Origin: F23-D06 sp963620035
GTDB lineage: Bacteria; Bacteroidota; Bacteroidia; Bacteroidales; WCHB1-69
Length of the DNA: 64,000 nt
Reading direction: 5' to 3'
Assembly (NCBI GenBank): GCA_963620035.1
Contig: CAVEXN010000006.1
Span: 32,257-96,256 of the forward strand
Shown one piece after another: positions 9,299 to 20,000 of the stretch. Below the pieces are notes generated by a model. It searched no databases. It was not told where the DNA came from and was given only the letters and a program-made list of their open reading frames with translations. Positions within the stretch are counted from its first letter, which is position 1. The number at the start of each line of letters is the position of its first letter. The position numbers and the translations under genes are program-made.

Positions 9299-12200
9299 TT
9301 ACAGAATGACCAGTTTTTCTGTTTTTTCAGCAATTTCGCCGCTCTGGTTGCGAACCCGCAGCCGGTACATGTAAACGCCGCGTCCTATCTTGTCGCCATA
9401 GTCATCGAGTCCGTCCCATGGGATTCCGGCACACCTGTTGCCTTCGATAAGTTGTGTTGTATTGATGGTTTTCAGCAATTTGCCCGATATGGTGTATATC
9501 TGAACCTGTATGTCAAATTCACCGCCGTTCTGGTTCTGTTCGAAGAAGAACGCTGTGCGAGTGGTGAAAGGGTTGGGGTAGTTGAGCACATGGCTGAGTG
9601 TCAGCGTTTCGTCAGACACTACTTCAAAAGAGAGTTCCGCCTCTGTGGGGTTGTTGTTGATGTCCCAGGCCCGCACCATGATCTTGTGTTTGCCTACAGG
9701 GATGTCGCTGAGATCATAGCGTACTTTGCCGACATTGAAACTGTCCTTTTCAGTCTGGTAATAGTCGTTGAGCACGATTTGTGATTCGGAGGCTCCGTCC
9801 AAGATGGCGACAAGGTCGTGCCCGATTCCGTTGCCCGTGGTGTTGATGCCGTAATTGTCCTTTATTTTCGCAATTAAGACAGGGTTCTGGTTGGTGATGC
9901 CGCCTTCCACAAAGTTCTCGTCGTTGAGGAAGAGTTCCACTTCCGGTCCCTTGTCGTCCGTCACACCGGCGGAGTCCACACCGCCGATGATAAAGCCGGT
10001 GAAGTTGCCGGCGGCGTCATAATTGTCTGTGCGTGCATAATAGCTCATTTTCCCTTGCCCGAATTTGTAGTCGATGTCTTTGGGGACATAAAACGAAAAA
10101 GTGTAATGTCCGTTGCTGACGGTACAGTTCCCTTTGAAGAGGATACTTTTCTGGCTCTCAAAGTCAAAAGGATGGCTGGAGGGGTCGTTCGCCAAGGTGG
10201 TCACGGTCACTTTCTTGTCATATACCGACGGAAAGAGGGTGCCGTTGAAATTGTCAATGGTTTGTCCCAGGTCGTCAACCACACGGCCGCTGACGGTCAC
10301 CCGCGAGAGTGCCCTGATGGTGTCTTGCCGGTCGCCGACAGACTGCCCGTTGACCGAGTCGGTCACGATCCGGTAGGTGGGGATGGCCAGCGGCATGGAG
10401 GGGTCGCCCAATAGCACAAACATCGCGAGCGAGGTTGACGATCCCCCATAGTTGTTCTTTCCGGCAATTTCGATTTCACCTATGGTCGGATATCTGCCTT
10501 TGTCTGTTTTGTCGAACATATAGTTGAAGATGATGCGTCCGAACGAGTTGTTGGGCGAAGACCAGGCTTCGCGCGAGGCCGTGATGATGGAACTCACACC
10601 GCCGTTGCTGTTGAAGAATGCCAGTTCCGCAGGCGACACAGCCGGCCGGTCATAGAATCCGAAGGTGCATGAAAGGGTCAGCATAGCCGGCATATTGTAC
10701 TTGTTGGTCCATTTGTTGATGTCGGAGTTCTCCAGCACGCGCTCTGCCGTCCAGCCGTCTTTGCCGCTGTGTCCGATGTAGGTGTAGAACAGGCAGCCGC
10801 GGTTCATGCGGTTGTTGATGGCCGTGGTGACGTCAGGATAGCGCTGCCCGCCGGCATTCGATACTTGCTGGTAGGCGTCCAGGTATATTTTGTCGAAGTT
10901 GATGTTGCTGTTCTTGGCCTCAACAATCTTGGTGAAATTGTCGGCATTGCTGATGAAGTCGTTGTAGTCTTCGTCGTCGGCCACGAAAGCCATCACATTG
11001 CGCCAGTCGCCGAAATTGGAGACAGACGTGCTGTTTCCCGGAACCAGATTGCGCCGTTCCGTATAACGTATGCTTTTGTCGACAGCCGTGGTGGCCTGTG
11101 CCAACGTGGAACATGGGAAACGCCCTACGGCAATGTCATACAGTCCCCTTGCGTTTGCGCCCTCTTCGTCGTCGAGCAGCCCGAAGGTGTCGTCGTTGGC
11201 GTAGAAGCTGTATTCCGAGATGATGTTGCCCGATGCAGCGTACTGGTAGTTGGGCACAAAGATCTTGGTGCCGCTCACCCGTCCCCGGTAGTCGTAGCAG
11301 GGACGCCCTACCAGCAGGAGGTATTTGGGATATTGTCCCGATGTTTTGTCGTAGATCATTTTCATATAGTCGCGGATGGCGATGGGATCTTGCGATCCGC
11401 CTGAAAATTCGTTGTAAACCTGCTGTATGGTTGCCACTTTCACCTTGAGTCCGTCGTTCTCCTGCCGGAAGTCGGCCAGCCGGTTGGCCTGCGACAGAAA
11501 GTCGGGATGGGTCACGATGACCATATCCACGACGCCGGTGGCGTGCAGGTTCTGGTTCTCTACGGCACTGCCGCGCGTGACAGTCAGGAACTGTGTCCCG
11601 TCGAAAGCGACGAAATGGCGCAGCACGTCCGTGTTCGCCTTAAAGGACCCCGTGCCGCCGCCCAACGCCAGTTTGCAGCGCACTGCTTCAGCCGGGTCCG
11701 TGACATCCCAGACTTGTGTGCTTTGGTCTGCGCCGCCGATGTTGAACTGCGTGACACTTCCTTCGTGTACGGTGGCAGGGTTGCAGAAAGAAAACTGGGA
11801 AGAGTGCATGGTCAGCGAGCAAGGAATCTCTATTTCTATCCAGTTCAAATAGGCCGAGGAACTGGTCGAGGGTTTGTTGTACGTCAGCGTTACCGAAAGG
11901 CTGCTTCCGTCGGGGGTGAAGTTGAAATCCTGCCGGTTCAAGGTCGCCATGGAACCGGTCTGTAGCCCTCTGATGCTGACGATGCCTGTTGCGTTGCCGT
12001 TCACGCTGACGTTCATGGTAGAATAACTGTTGGAAACGCCTGCCACCGCCACGGACAGCCGCCCCTGGACAAAGTTCTGGCCGGGTGCCGTGAACGTGTA
12101 GGACCGTTCGGTAGTGATGTCGAACAGGTCTCCGAACCAGTCCTTCCCGCTCTCCCCGAAATTGTAGAGGTCGTCTTCGTAAAAGTCGAAGTGGGTATAT

Positions 12201-13138
12201 CCGTTCACCGAGGCGGTGGCAGACAAGGCTGAATTGTCAACCGTAGCGATGCGTTTTTTCTCACCCACGCCAGAGGTTACCGTCACAAAGTAGCGGGAAA
12301 CGTCCGCATAGATGTTAGTGGCATGCGTAAATCGTTTGTCGGAGGTGTCATATTCCACCGTGTGCGGTGATTCGCCATAGAAGATAAAATAGTCGCCTTC
12401 GCCGAAGATGCCGTCGCTGTTGTCATACAACATGATGGGAAGTTCGCGGAGGTCATCGGCCCTGGGTTTGGCATTGGCTTCCGGCAGCATTTTTCCACCG
12501 TTGCCGAAAAGAGCGATGCGGTCTGAATAAATCGGCGTAGGCATGCCCATGGCGACGAGGTCATCGTAAGTTACCTTGTAGATGCCTGTTTCCGCCAACG
12601 TAAAACTGAACCAGAGCCCTTGCGAGAGCACGGAGCGTGCAGCATGGTTCCGGCCGCCTTTTGGCGAGGAGGCGACGTGTCCTGTAATCTCGATGGCAAG
12701 TGATGTGATGCGGCGGTATTGTCCGGAGGAGGTGCGCACGATCGGCACGAACGACAGTATGGCATAGTTCTTTCCACGTTCGCGCGCCGGTGTCACCGAC
12801 ACTTCGACCTGTGCCGGCAAGTCGTGGCCTTCAAGCAGCCGGGCATCCTGTTCGCCGAGCGCATCCGTCTGCACTTCCGACAACTTCACGTCGAAGCCGG
12901 AACGGAAGCCATCAACAGGAATCCGTTCATAATAGGAGGGCAACGACACTTGCGGCTGAAGGTAAACCGCCCCGTCAAAATGGAGGAAATCCCTCACCTT
13001 GTCCTCTCCGAAAGTGAAAGACACCTTGTCTGTCCAAGAGATTGAAATGTTTTTTGAAATTTTTTGTGCTTGAATATCAGTTGATTGGATTAAAAAAAGG
13101 CACAAAAGGCAGAAGAATGCCCAAGGTTTGCTTTTCAT
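9299..13138 (-). CDS. porU: Type IX secretion C-terminal signal peptidase/sortase PorU
   Basis: PorU is the cell-surface C25-type protease that cleaves the C-terminal sorting domain of T9SS cargo and links the cargo to A-LPS. The start chosen is the ATG at 13138, opening a signal peptide (MKSKPWAFFCLLCLFLIQST); the upstream ATG at 13162 adds eight residues. The C25 catalytic pair is visible: His in TYIGHSGKDGW (residue 790 from this start) and Cys in LTLSCTFGFYD (residue 824). The C-terminus has a FlgD-like Ig fold (LNYPNPFTTRTAFFFEQNQN) ending in EKLVIL, as in PorU. The length, about 1,280 residues, is in the family range. It is divergent from porP with a 153 bp spacer. Confidence 0.94.
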   Translation of the reverse strand: MKSKPWAFFCLLCLFLIQSTDIQAQKISKNISISWTDKVSFTFGEDKVRDFLHFDGAVYLQPQVSLPSYYERIPVDGFRSGFDVKLSEVQTDALGEQDARLLEGHDLPAQVEVSVTPARERGKNYAILSFVPIVRTSSGQYRRITSLAIEITGHVASSPKGGRNHAARSVLSQGLWFSFTLAETGIYKVTYDDLVAMGMPTPIYSDRIALFGNGGKMLPEANAKPRADDLRELPIMLYDNSDGIFGEGDYFIFYGESPHTVEYDTSDKRFTHATNIYADVSRYFVTVTSGVGEKKRIATVDNSALSATASVNGYTHFDFYEDDLYNFGESGKDWFGDLFDITTERSYTFTAPGQNFVQGRLSVAVAGVSNSYSTMNVSVNGNATGIVSIRGLQTGSMATLNRQDFNFTPDGSSLSVTLTYNKPSTSSSAYLNWIEIEIPCSLTMHSSQFSFCNPATVHEGSVTQFNIGGADQSTQVWDVTDPAEAVRCKLALGGGTGSFKANTDVLRHFVAFDGTQFLTVTRGSAVENQNLHATGVVDMVIVTHPDFLSQANRLADFRQENDGLKVKVATIQQVYNEFSGGSQDPIAIRDYMKMIYDKTSGQYPKYLLLVGRPCYDYRGRVSGTKIFVPNYQYAASGNIISEYSFYANDDTFGLLDDEEGANARGLYDIAVGRFPCSTLAQATTAVDKSIRYTERRNLVPGNSTSVSNFGDWRNVMAFVADDEDYNDFISNADNFTKIVEAKNSNINFDKIYLDAYQQVSNAGGQRYPDVTTAINNRMNRGCLFYTYIGHSGKDGWTAERVLENSDINKWTNKYNMPAMLTLSCTFGFYDRPAVSPAELAFFNSNGGVSSIITASREAWSSPNNSFGRIIFNYMFDKTDKGRYPTIGEIEIAGKNNYGGSSTSLAMFVLLGDPSMPLAIPTYRIVTDSVNGQSVGDRQDTIRALSRVTVSGRVVDDLGQTIDNFNGTLFPSVYDKKVTVTTLANDPSSHPFDFESQKSILFKGNCTVSNGHYTFSFYVPKDIDYKFGQGKMSYYARTDNYDAAGNFTGFIIGGVDSAGVTDDKGPEVELFLNDENFVEGGITNQNPVLIAKIKDNYGINTTGNGIGHDLVAILDGASESQIVLNDYYQTEKDSFNVGKVRYDLSDIPVGKHKIMVRAWDINNNPTEAELSFEVVSDETLTLSHVLNYPNPFTTRTAFFFEQNQNGGEFDIQVQIYTISGKLLKTINTTQLIEGNRCAGIPWDGLDDYGDKIGRGVYMYRLRVRNQSGEIAEKTEKLVIL

Positions 13139-13256
13139 TTGACGTTTAACAGATAGATGCATAACAATTGCGATAACGAAAAAGCGCTGTGAATATTGCA
13201 GATATGAAAGGAAAGAATGAGAAGGGAAAGAGGAATGTTACAATGAAATAATTTTG

Positions 13257-13265
13257 TATTTTTGC
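13257..13265 (+). promoter_or_regulatory. -7 promoter box for porP-porK
   Basis: TATTTTTGC lies 26 bp before the porP ATG and is a full match to the Bacteroidota consensus. The divergent spacer to porU (13139-13291) also has to contain the porU promoter, for which I see no clean box. Confidence 0.55.
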
Positions 13266-13291
13266 CCGCTAATATATCAAATATAGTTACT

Positions 13292-14362
13292 ATGCATAAA
13301 AGAATCATAATCTTACTGGCAGCGATTACGGCTTTTGCCGTTGTGCGAGTTGATGCGCAGGATGCAATGTTTTCCCAATTCTATGCCAATCCGCTCTATT
13401 TGAATCCTGCAATGGCGGGGACAAACGTTTGTCCCAGGGTGGCTTTGAACTTCCGCGACCAATGGCCGAAGCTGAAAGGTAACTATATCACTTATACGGG
13501 TTCGTTTGACGAGCACTTCGACAAAATCGCCGGCGGCGTAGGCATCATTCTCATGCATGACCACGCCGGAGCCAACGGAGGATACATCAATACTTCTACA
13601 ATCAGCCCAATGTACTCTTTCAAGGCCCAGATCAGCAAGAAATTTGCCTTGAGGCTCGCCCTGCAGTTTGACATTCAGGACAAGTACTTGAATTGGGACA
13701 ACCTCGTGTTCGGTGACCAGATCGACTCCCGCTATGGATATGTCTATCAGACGCAGGAGACACGCCCGGGCAGCCTGCACCATTGGACGGCAGGACTTTC
13801 AGCCGGACTGTTAGGCTATACGCCCCACGTCTATTTTGGCATGGCAGTTCACCACATCACGACTTTCGCCCTTGATGGACAGAACACGAGTTACCTGACC
13901 GAAAGCTATGCGGACATGTACGATATGATGCCCGTGAAATGGACGGCACATATCGGCGCCAACTTCGATGTGAAGCGCAAAAGCAAACGCGAAACGTCTT
14001 TCGGCGATATCTCTTTAAGCCCTAACTTTGTTTATCAACACCAAAGATACCTTAACTATTTCAACCTCGGACTTTATGCTAATTTCTATCCTTTCACGGT
14101 GGGCGTATGGTATCGTTTCGTGCCGGCATACAACGTCAAGGACAGTACCAACACAGTGATAGGCAAGATCAATAACTCTGACGCACTGGTGTTCATGGCA
14201 GGTCTCGAATATAAAATGGTAAAATTCGGCATCTCTTACGACATCACGCTGGGACAATTGAAGAACGACACAGGCGGCGCAATCGAGGCTTCGCTGCAGT
14301 TCCTCTTGCCATGCCCCGAGAAGCACAAGGCCATCAAGGACCTCAAGTGCCCCTCATTCTAG
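13292..14362 (+). CDS. porP: PorP/SprF family type IX secretion outer-membrane protein
   Basis: The 356-residue protein starts at the ATG at 13292; an upstream TTG at 13262 overlaps the promoter and is rejected. A signal peptide (MHKRIIILLAAITAFAVVRV) is followed by QDAMFSQFYANPLYLNPAMA, the signature N-terminus of the PorP/SprF family, and then an outer-membrane beta-barrel pattern. In P. gingivalis PorP is one of the trans-envelope T9SS components and tethers the PorK-PorN ring; SprF paralogues serve individual cargos. Because it is followed directly by porK, the PorP role is more likely than a cargo-specific SprF paralogue. The tail CPEKHKAIKDLKCPSF contains two Cys. Confidence 0.9.
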   Translation: MHKRIIILLAAITAFAVVRVDAQDAMFSQFYANPLYLNPAMAGTNVCPRVALNFRDQWPKLKGNYITYTGSFDEHFDKIAGGVGIILMHDHAGANGGYINTSTISPMYSFKAQISKKFALRLALQFDIQDKYLNWDNLVFGDQIDSRYGYVYQTQETRPGSLHHWTAGLSAGLLGYTPHVYFGMAVHHITTFALDGQNTSYLTESYADMYDMMPVKWTAHIGANFDVKRKSKRETSFGDISLSPNFVYQHQRYLNYFNLGLYANFYPFTVGVWYRFVPAYNVKDSTNTVIGKINNSDALVFMAGLEYKMVKFGISYDITLGQLKNDTGGAIEASLQFLLPCPEKHKAIKDLKCPSF

Positions 14363-14438
14363 ACCGAGATCATATAATATATATTGTAGCATTTACGTTC
14401 ATCATTACAATCGAGAAAAGAACAAATAAAACAAGAAC

Positions 14439-15926
14439 ATGAATAAGATCACAAAAACAACAAGTCTGTTCACCGCATTGGTTCTGCTGGCAATGCTGTC
14501 ATCCTGCAAGAAGGAGGCGTCTCCTACCACCGGATGGAACTATAACGACGCCAAGAACGGTGGCTTTGAAGTAGCCCCCTATGAGGATCAGGCCACCGGC
14601 CCCGGACTCGTATTCATTGAGGGCGGTACTTTTGTCATGGGCGCAATGGAAGAAGATGTTATGAAAGACTGGAACAACAATCCGCGTCGCGTATCCGTAG
14701 CATCTTTCTATATGGACGAGTGTGAAATCTCGAACCTCGACTACCGCGAGTACCTTTACTGGCTGGAACGTGTGTTTATTCCACAGGACTTGAAAGTGGT
14801 TTATGACAATGCTGTGCCCGATGAGAATGTATGGCGTGACCGTCTCGGATACAATGAGCCTGACGTGGAATACTATTTCCGCCACCCTGCATTCAACACC
14901 TATCCCGTTGTGGGTGTCAACTGGCTGCAGGCCACCAACTATGCCGCTTGGCGTACCGACCGCGTGAACGAGAAGATACTCGCCGACCGCGGCTACGTGG
15001 AATACGCCGAGACTCCGACTGCAGAGGGCTACTTCAATACGGATGCTTACCTTACCTATGAAACATACGAGGCTGAAGGTGAAAAACGTCTCCGCTATAT
15101 CTCTTCCGGAGAGTACCGCAATGTGAAGATGGAAGACGGCATCCTGCTGCCCAAATACCGACTTCCAACCGAAGCCGAGTGGGAATACGCCGCACTTGGC
15201 CTTATCGGCAACACAATGAACGAACGCGTGCTCGAACGTAAGGTCTATCCTTGGAACGGTCAACAGTTGCGTACCGAAGACAAGAAGTACTATGGCGATA
15301 TGATGACCAACATCCGCCGCGGCAGAGGCGACCTTATGGGTGTGGCCTCCGCCTTGAACGACGCCGGCTTCAAAACCAAAGATGTCAGGTCGGACTGGCC
15401 AAACGACTATGGTCTCTACCAAATGGCCGGCAATGTGGCTGAATGGGTGATGGACGTTTATAGACAAGGCTCTCACGATGATGTGGCTGAAGTCAACCCG
15501 TTCCGTGGCAACTATTTCGAGACTAAAAAACTCCTCGAAGACGGCACCGTGGCTGAACGCGACAGCGTAGGCAAAATCCCGATGGTTCCCGTGTCCGACT
15601 TCAAGAACGACCGCAGACGCAACTACCGCGCAGCAGACAACAAGAACTACCTCGACGGCGATTGGCAGTCACTGCACGATATGGACAGTTGGAAGTCGGC
15701 TACCACTAACACTGAAGCTACCGACCAGATGTACCGCAAACTCTCTGACAACTATGCTTTCTCGTTGGTCAGCGACCATGCAAGAGTCTATAAGGGCGGC
15801 TCATGGAGAGACATCCCCTACTGGTCTTCCCCGGGTACAAGACGCTATCTCGACGAGGACGAAGCCTCCGACTATATCGGCTTCAGATGCGCCATGGCTC
15901 GCGTGGGAACACAAACCAAAAACTAA
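14439..15926 (+). CDS. porK: Type IX secretion lipoprotein PorK/GldK (SUMF1-like fold)
   Basis: The 495-residue lipoprotein has a lipobox LSSC with the acylated Cys at residue 23. It has a formylglycine-generating-enzyme (SUMF1-like) fold: FIEGGTFVMGAMEED near residue 65, PVVGVNWLQATNYAAWR near residue 155, the LPTEAEWEYAALG motif, YQMAGNVAEWVMDVY, and the terminal VYKGGSWRD and YIGFRCAMA. This is PorK/GldK, which forms the periplasmic ring with PorN under the outer membrane. The family is structural, not enzymatic. It follows porP by 76 bp. In most genomes porL, porM and porN come next; here a terminator follows instead. Confidence 0.93.
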   Translation: MNKITKTTSLFTALVLLAMLSSCKKEASPTTGWNYNDAKNGGFEVAPYEDQATGPGLVFIEGGTFVMGAMEEDVMKDWNNNPRRVSVASFYMDECEISNLDYREYLYWLERVFIPQDLKVVYDNAVPDENVWRDRLGYNEPDVEYYFRHPAFNTYPVVGVNWLQATNYAAWRTDRVNEKILADRGYVEYAETPTAEGYFNTDAYLTYETYEAEGEKRLRYISSGEYRNVKMEDGILLPKYRLPTEAEWEYAALGLIGNTMNERVLERKVYPWNGQQLRTEDKKYYGDMMTNIRRGRGDLMGVASALNDAGFKTKDVRSDWPNDYGLYQMAGNVAEWVMDVYRQGSHDDVAEVNPFRGNYFETKKLLEDGTVAERDSVGKIPMVPVSDFKNDRRRNYRAADNKNYLDGDWQSLHDMDSWKSATTNTEATDQMYRKLSDNYAFSLVSDHARVYKGGSWRDIPYWSSPGTRRYLDEDEASDYIGFRCAMARVGTQTKN

Positions 15927-15950
15927 GGCCAACCAACGTAGAACAATAAC

Positions 15951-15990
15951 AAATCGGAGGGGACTCTATACCAGAGCCCCCTCCGATTTT
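15951..15990 (+). terminator. Rho-independent-like terminator after porK
   Basis: A stem of about 15 bp (AATCGGAGGGG... with ...CCCCTCCGATT), containing one A-C mismatch, has a loop of about 7 nt and ends in TTTT. It lies 25 bp after the porK stop, so it closes the porP-porK unit. Confidence 0.75.
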
Positions 15991-16038
15991 CATTTGAAAG
16001 CCCACCTCTTTTTGATAGGCTCGTGAGGATATATTTTA

Positions 16039-16047
16039 TATTTTTGC
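16039..16047 (+). promoter_or_regulatory. -7 promoter box for the YitT-like gene
   Basis: TATTTTTGC lies 24 bp upstream of the ATG at 16072, in the gap after the porK terminator. Confidence 0.55.
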
Positions 16048-16071
16048 ACTTTTAATTTCAAATCGATTAAA

Positions 16072-17016
16072 ATGCTGAAAAAGAACAAATTAAAGGATTT
16101 AGTGTGGCCGTATTTTCTGCTCACGTTGGGCAGTTTTCTCTTTGCCGTCGGTGATGTGATGTTTGTGAACCCCTATCTGCTCGCCCCTGGCGGAACATAT
16201 GGTTTGTCGAATGTGTTCAATACGCTATGGCCGTGGAAGATTTCCTATTATGCTATCTGCATGGACATTCCGCTGTTGCTCGTTGGAACCTGGATTTTAG
16301 GTCCCCGCTTCGGCATCAAGACCATCATTTCCACCATTCTTATATTCTGTTTCACATGGCTCGTAGAAACCGTGTGGGGTTATAACCCGGTTATTCACGA
16401 GGGCATTTTTGAAACTGCCGTCACCAGCAATTGCGTACAGATACCACACAGCGACTTGTTTTTTATGCCCGATTATTTTCTGAACACTGTGGTGGGCGGT
16501 GTCATCTACGGTGTTGCCATAGGTTTGATATTCAAGTCGGGCGCCACTTCCGGAGGCAGCGATATTATCTCTATGATTCTGCACAAATACACGAAGATTT
16601 CACTCGGAACGCTGGTGCTTATTGTGGATTCTTGCATTACGCTCACGACGCTTGTGGCTTTCAAGCAGATCAGACTGCCCATCTATTCCGTCATACTCAT
16701 CGCTATCGAGGGCAAGGTTATCGACCTCATCGTAGATGGCATCAAGTCATATAAGACCGTATTCATTGTAACTGACAAAACCGACGAGGTCCGCAATTTC
16801 ATAATCAACGACTTGAAACGAGGCGGTACAGTCTTTACAGGCACGGGCATGTACCAAGGCTCAGACCGCAAGATGGTTTATGTGACTCTTGGTCGCACAG
16901 ACCTTGTGAAATTGAAAGCCAACCTCCGCCGTTTAGACCCCTCCGCTTTCGTCAACGTCATTGAAAGTTCAGAAATCATGGGACTCGGATTCAAAGCCCT
17001 TCCTGAAAATGAATGA
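16072..17016 (+). CDS. YitT family membrane protein (DUF161/DUF2179)
   Basis: The 314-residue protein has five to six hydrophobic segments in its first 210 residues (for example PYFLLTLGSFLFAVGDVMFV and FGIKTIISTILIFCFTW) with the family motif FKSGATSGGSDIISMIL. A soluble C-terminal DUF2179 domain of about 80 residues follows (KTVFIVTDKTDEVRNFIIND, GGTVFTGTGMYQGSDRKMVY). YitT proteins are inner-membrane proteins of uncertain transport role. It stands alone between a terminator and the purL promoter. Confidence 0.92.
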   Translation: MLKKNKLKDLVWPYFLLTLGSFLFAVGDVMFVNPYLLAPGGTYGLSNVFNTLWPWKISYYAICMDIPLLLVGTWILGPRFGIKTIISTILIFCFTWLVETVWGYNPVIHEGIFETAVTSNCVQIPHSDLFFMPDYFLNTVVGGVIYGVAIGLIFKSGATSGGSDIISMILHKYTKISLGTLVLIVDSCITLTTLVAFKQIRLPIYSVILIAIEGKVIDLIVDGIKSYKTVFIVTDKTDEVRNFIINDLKRGGTVFTGTGMYQGSDRKMVYVTLGRTDLVKLKANLRRLDPSAFVNVIESSEIMGLGFKALPENE

Positions 17017-17034
17017 CAATCAGATTATTTTCAC

Positions 17035-17043
17035 TACTTTTGC
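17035..17043 (+). promoter_or_regulatory. -7 promoter box for purL
   Basis: TACTTTTGC lies 21 bp upstream of the purL ATG. I see no PurR operator or purine riboswitch in the 48 bp between the genes. Confidence 0.55.
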
Positions 17044-17064
17044 CGCCATATAAAAATTAATGTC

Positions 17065-20000
17065 ATGCGCAACGCCCGTGTCTTTGTCGAGAAAAAAGAG
17101 GGCTTCAATGTGGAAGCCGTCAGTCTGAAAGAAACCCTCAACCGCAATTTCAACTTAAGCATCAAGCATCTCCGGCTGCTGAACATTTATGACATCTTCA
17201 ATGTCAGCGATGATTTGCTGGAACGAGCCAAGGTAGGTGTCCTTTCCGAGCCCGTGACAGACAATGTGTCAGAATCATTGTCACTGGACAGTCAGACCTG
17301 TTTTGCGGTTGAATACCTTCCCGGACAGTTTGACCAGCGTGCCGACAGTGCCATGCAGTGTTTTTCGCTGCTTGACCCCACGTCCGACGTGTCAGTCAAA
17401 AGTGCGCGTGCCTATATATTCGAAGCCGACTTGACCGATGCACAGCTGACCCAAATAAAGAAATACTGCATCAACGAGGTCGAGGCCCGTGAAAAAGATC
17501 TTTCGGTGCTGTCCATTACAGAAACCCCGACTGCCAACGATATACCTGTCATTGAAGGATTCACCAATTGGACTTCAGAACAGTTGGAATCATTCCGTAA
17601 ACATTTAGGTCTTGCCATGTCGTTGGAAGACTTGATGTTTATACAGCAATATTTCAGGAACGAGGAACGCCGCGAGCCATTTGATACAGAAATCAAACTG
17701 CTTGACACCTACTGGAGCGACCATTGCCGCCACACCACTTTTGAGACGGAGCTTGAGAAGATTGTCTTTACGCCCTCGCGTCTGCAATACCAGCTTCAGG
17801 AAGCATACGAGACCTATCTGGCTTTGCGCAAAGATGTTTACGGAGAACATACCGAAAGGCCGCAGACATTGATGGATATGGCAAGCATCAATGGCAAATA
17901 CGAACGTAAGGCCGGCAATCTCAACGATATGGAAGTATCGGAGGAGAACAATGCCTGTAGCATACAAATACAGGTGGATGTTGAGGGAATACCGGAGCCA
18001 TGGCTGCTGATGTTCAAGAATGAGACCCACAACCACCCAACCGAGATTGAACCCTTTGGCGGGGCTGCCACCTGCGTGGGCGGTGCCATCCGTGACCCGC
18101 TCAGTGGAAGAAGTTACGTTTATCAGGCCTTGCGCGTGACGGGTGCCGGCAATATCAATGCCCCCATCAGCGAAACGCTGGAAGGGAAACTCCCCCAGTC
18201 GGTGATTTCCAAAACCGCCGCCGCAGGCTACTCCTCCTACGGCAACCAGATTGGCCTTGCCACTACCCATGTGCGCGAAATCTACCATGACGACTACAAG
18301 GCGAAACGGCTTGAAATCGGAGCCGTGGTCGGTGCAACTCCCGTGAACCACGTGCGCCGCGAACGCCCTATGCCCGGCGATGTGGTCATTATGTTCGGCG
18401 GACGCACCGGACGCGACGGCATCGGAGGCGCTACCGGCTCTTCTAAAGAACATGACGAAAAATCGCTCGACACTTGCGCAGCCGAAGTGCAGAAAGGCAA
18501 CGCCCCCGAGGAACGCAAGATACAACACCTGTTCAGACGGCCCGAAGTTACCCGTCTTGTCAAGAAGTCCAACGATTTCGGCGCCGGCGGCGTGAGCGTG
18601 GCTATCGGCGAACTGGCAGACGGCCTGTTCATCGACCTCGACTCCGTCAGAACCAAATACAAGGGACTCAACGGTACCGAAATCGCCATCAGCGAATCGC
18701 AGGAACGCATGAGCGTCGTGGTCGATAAGGACGATGTGGAGACTTTCTTCGAATACTGTCGCCAAGAGAATATCGAAGCCAACATCATCGCCTATGTCAC
18801 AGATGACAACCGCCTTACGATGACCTGGAAAGGCCATACGATAGTCAGCCTCAGCCGCGATTTCATCAACACGAACGGCGTGCGCCAGAAAACGGAGGCT
18901 ACAGTGGACGCCGTTCCCGACAATGTGCTTGAAGCCTATCCCGTAAAAGGCAACTCACTGGGCGAGAAGTTGTACGATTGCTTGCGCAATCCAAACGTAG
19001 CCTCCCAAAAAGGACTCATTGAGATGTTTGACGCCACGATCGGCGCATCAACCGTGCTGATGCCGTTCGGCGGGAAACGCCAATTGACCGAAACGCAGGT
19101 CTCAGCCCAGAAACTGCCCGTCTTGCACGGCCACACCGACACCACGAGCATTATGGCTTTCGGATACAATCCCTATATCGCTATGCGGTCGCCATTCCAT
19201 GCGGCTGTGTTTGCTATACTCGAATCTATGTCCAAAATTGTGGCGGTTGGCGGTGATTTTCGCAAAATACGCTTTACTTTCCAAGAATATTTTGAAAAAA
19301 TGGGACATGAGCCAAGCCGTTGGGGTAAACCTTGCGCAGCCATGTTAGGGTCGGTGTGGATGCTCAAACAATTTGGCCTGGCCTCCCTCGGCGGTAAGGA
19401 TTCGATGAGCGGCACTTTCAAAGACCTCAACGTGCCCCCTACGTTTGTGTCTTTTGCAATCACTACTGAAAAGTCGGGCACGGTTATATCTCCCGAATTC
19501 AAACAAAAAGGTAATCATATTTACTTTATCCAGAATAAAATAGAAGATTGTCTACCGGATGCGCAGCGTACTGCCGAGATTTTCGACTTTATGCGCCAGC
19601 ATATCCTGAGCGGACGTATCGTGTCGGCATTCACGCTGCAGTATGGCGGCATTGCCGAAGCGTTGGCCAAGATGAGTTTCGGCAATGACTTAGGCTTCGA
19701 AATCAACACTGACCTGAACCTGTTTGAATACGGTTATGGCAGTTTTGTTGTGGAAACCACGTCAGAACTGGATGCCGACTTTGCCATCGCACTCGGATGT
19801 GTATCAGACCGATTCAGTATCAATGGAGAGATCATCGACAAAGAGAGGTGTCTGGAAGTCTGGCGCGGCGTTTACAACGGGCTCTATCCTGACGAAGTCC
19901 GGAATGAGACCGTTTCTACAGGGGAGGATTTCATCAATGGCGGTGAAAAATGTTTCAGCGAACATGCCCCCGCCAGGGTCGAGGTGCCAAAGGTTGTATT

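Noticed and set aside
14439..15926. Formylglycine-generating (sulfatase-maturing) enzyme
   Set aside because: The SUMF1-like fold here is a lipoprotein directly after porP, matching PorK/GldK; there is no sulfatase gene nearby.
17605..18837. 410-codon minus-strand frame inside purL
   Set aside because: Antisense shadow of the purL ATP-binding domain; no start context and no domain.
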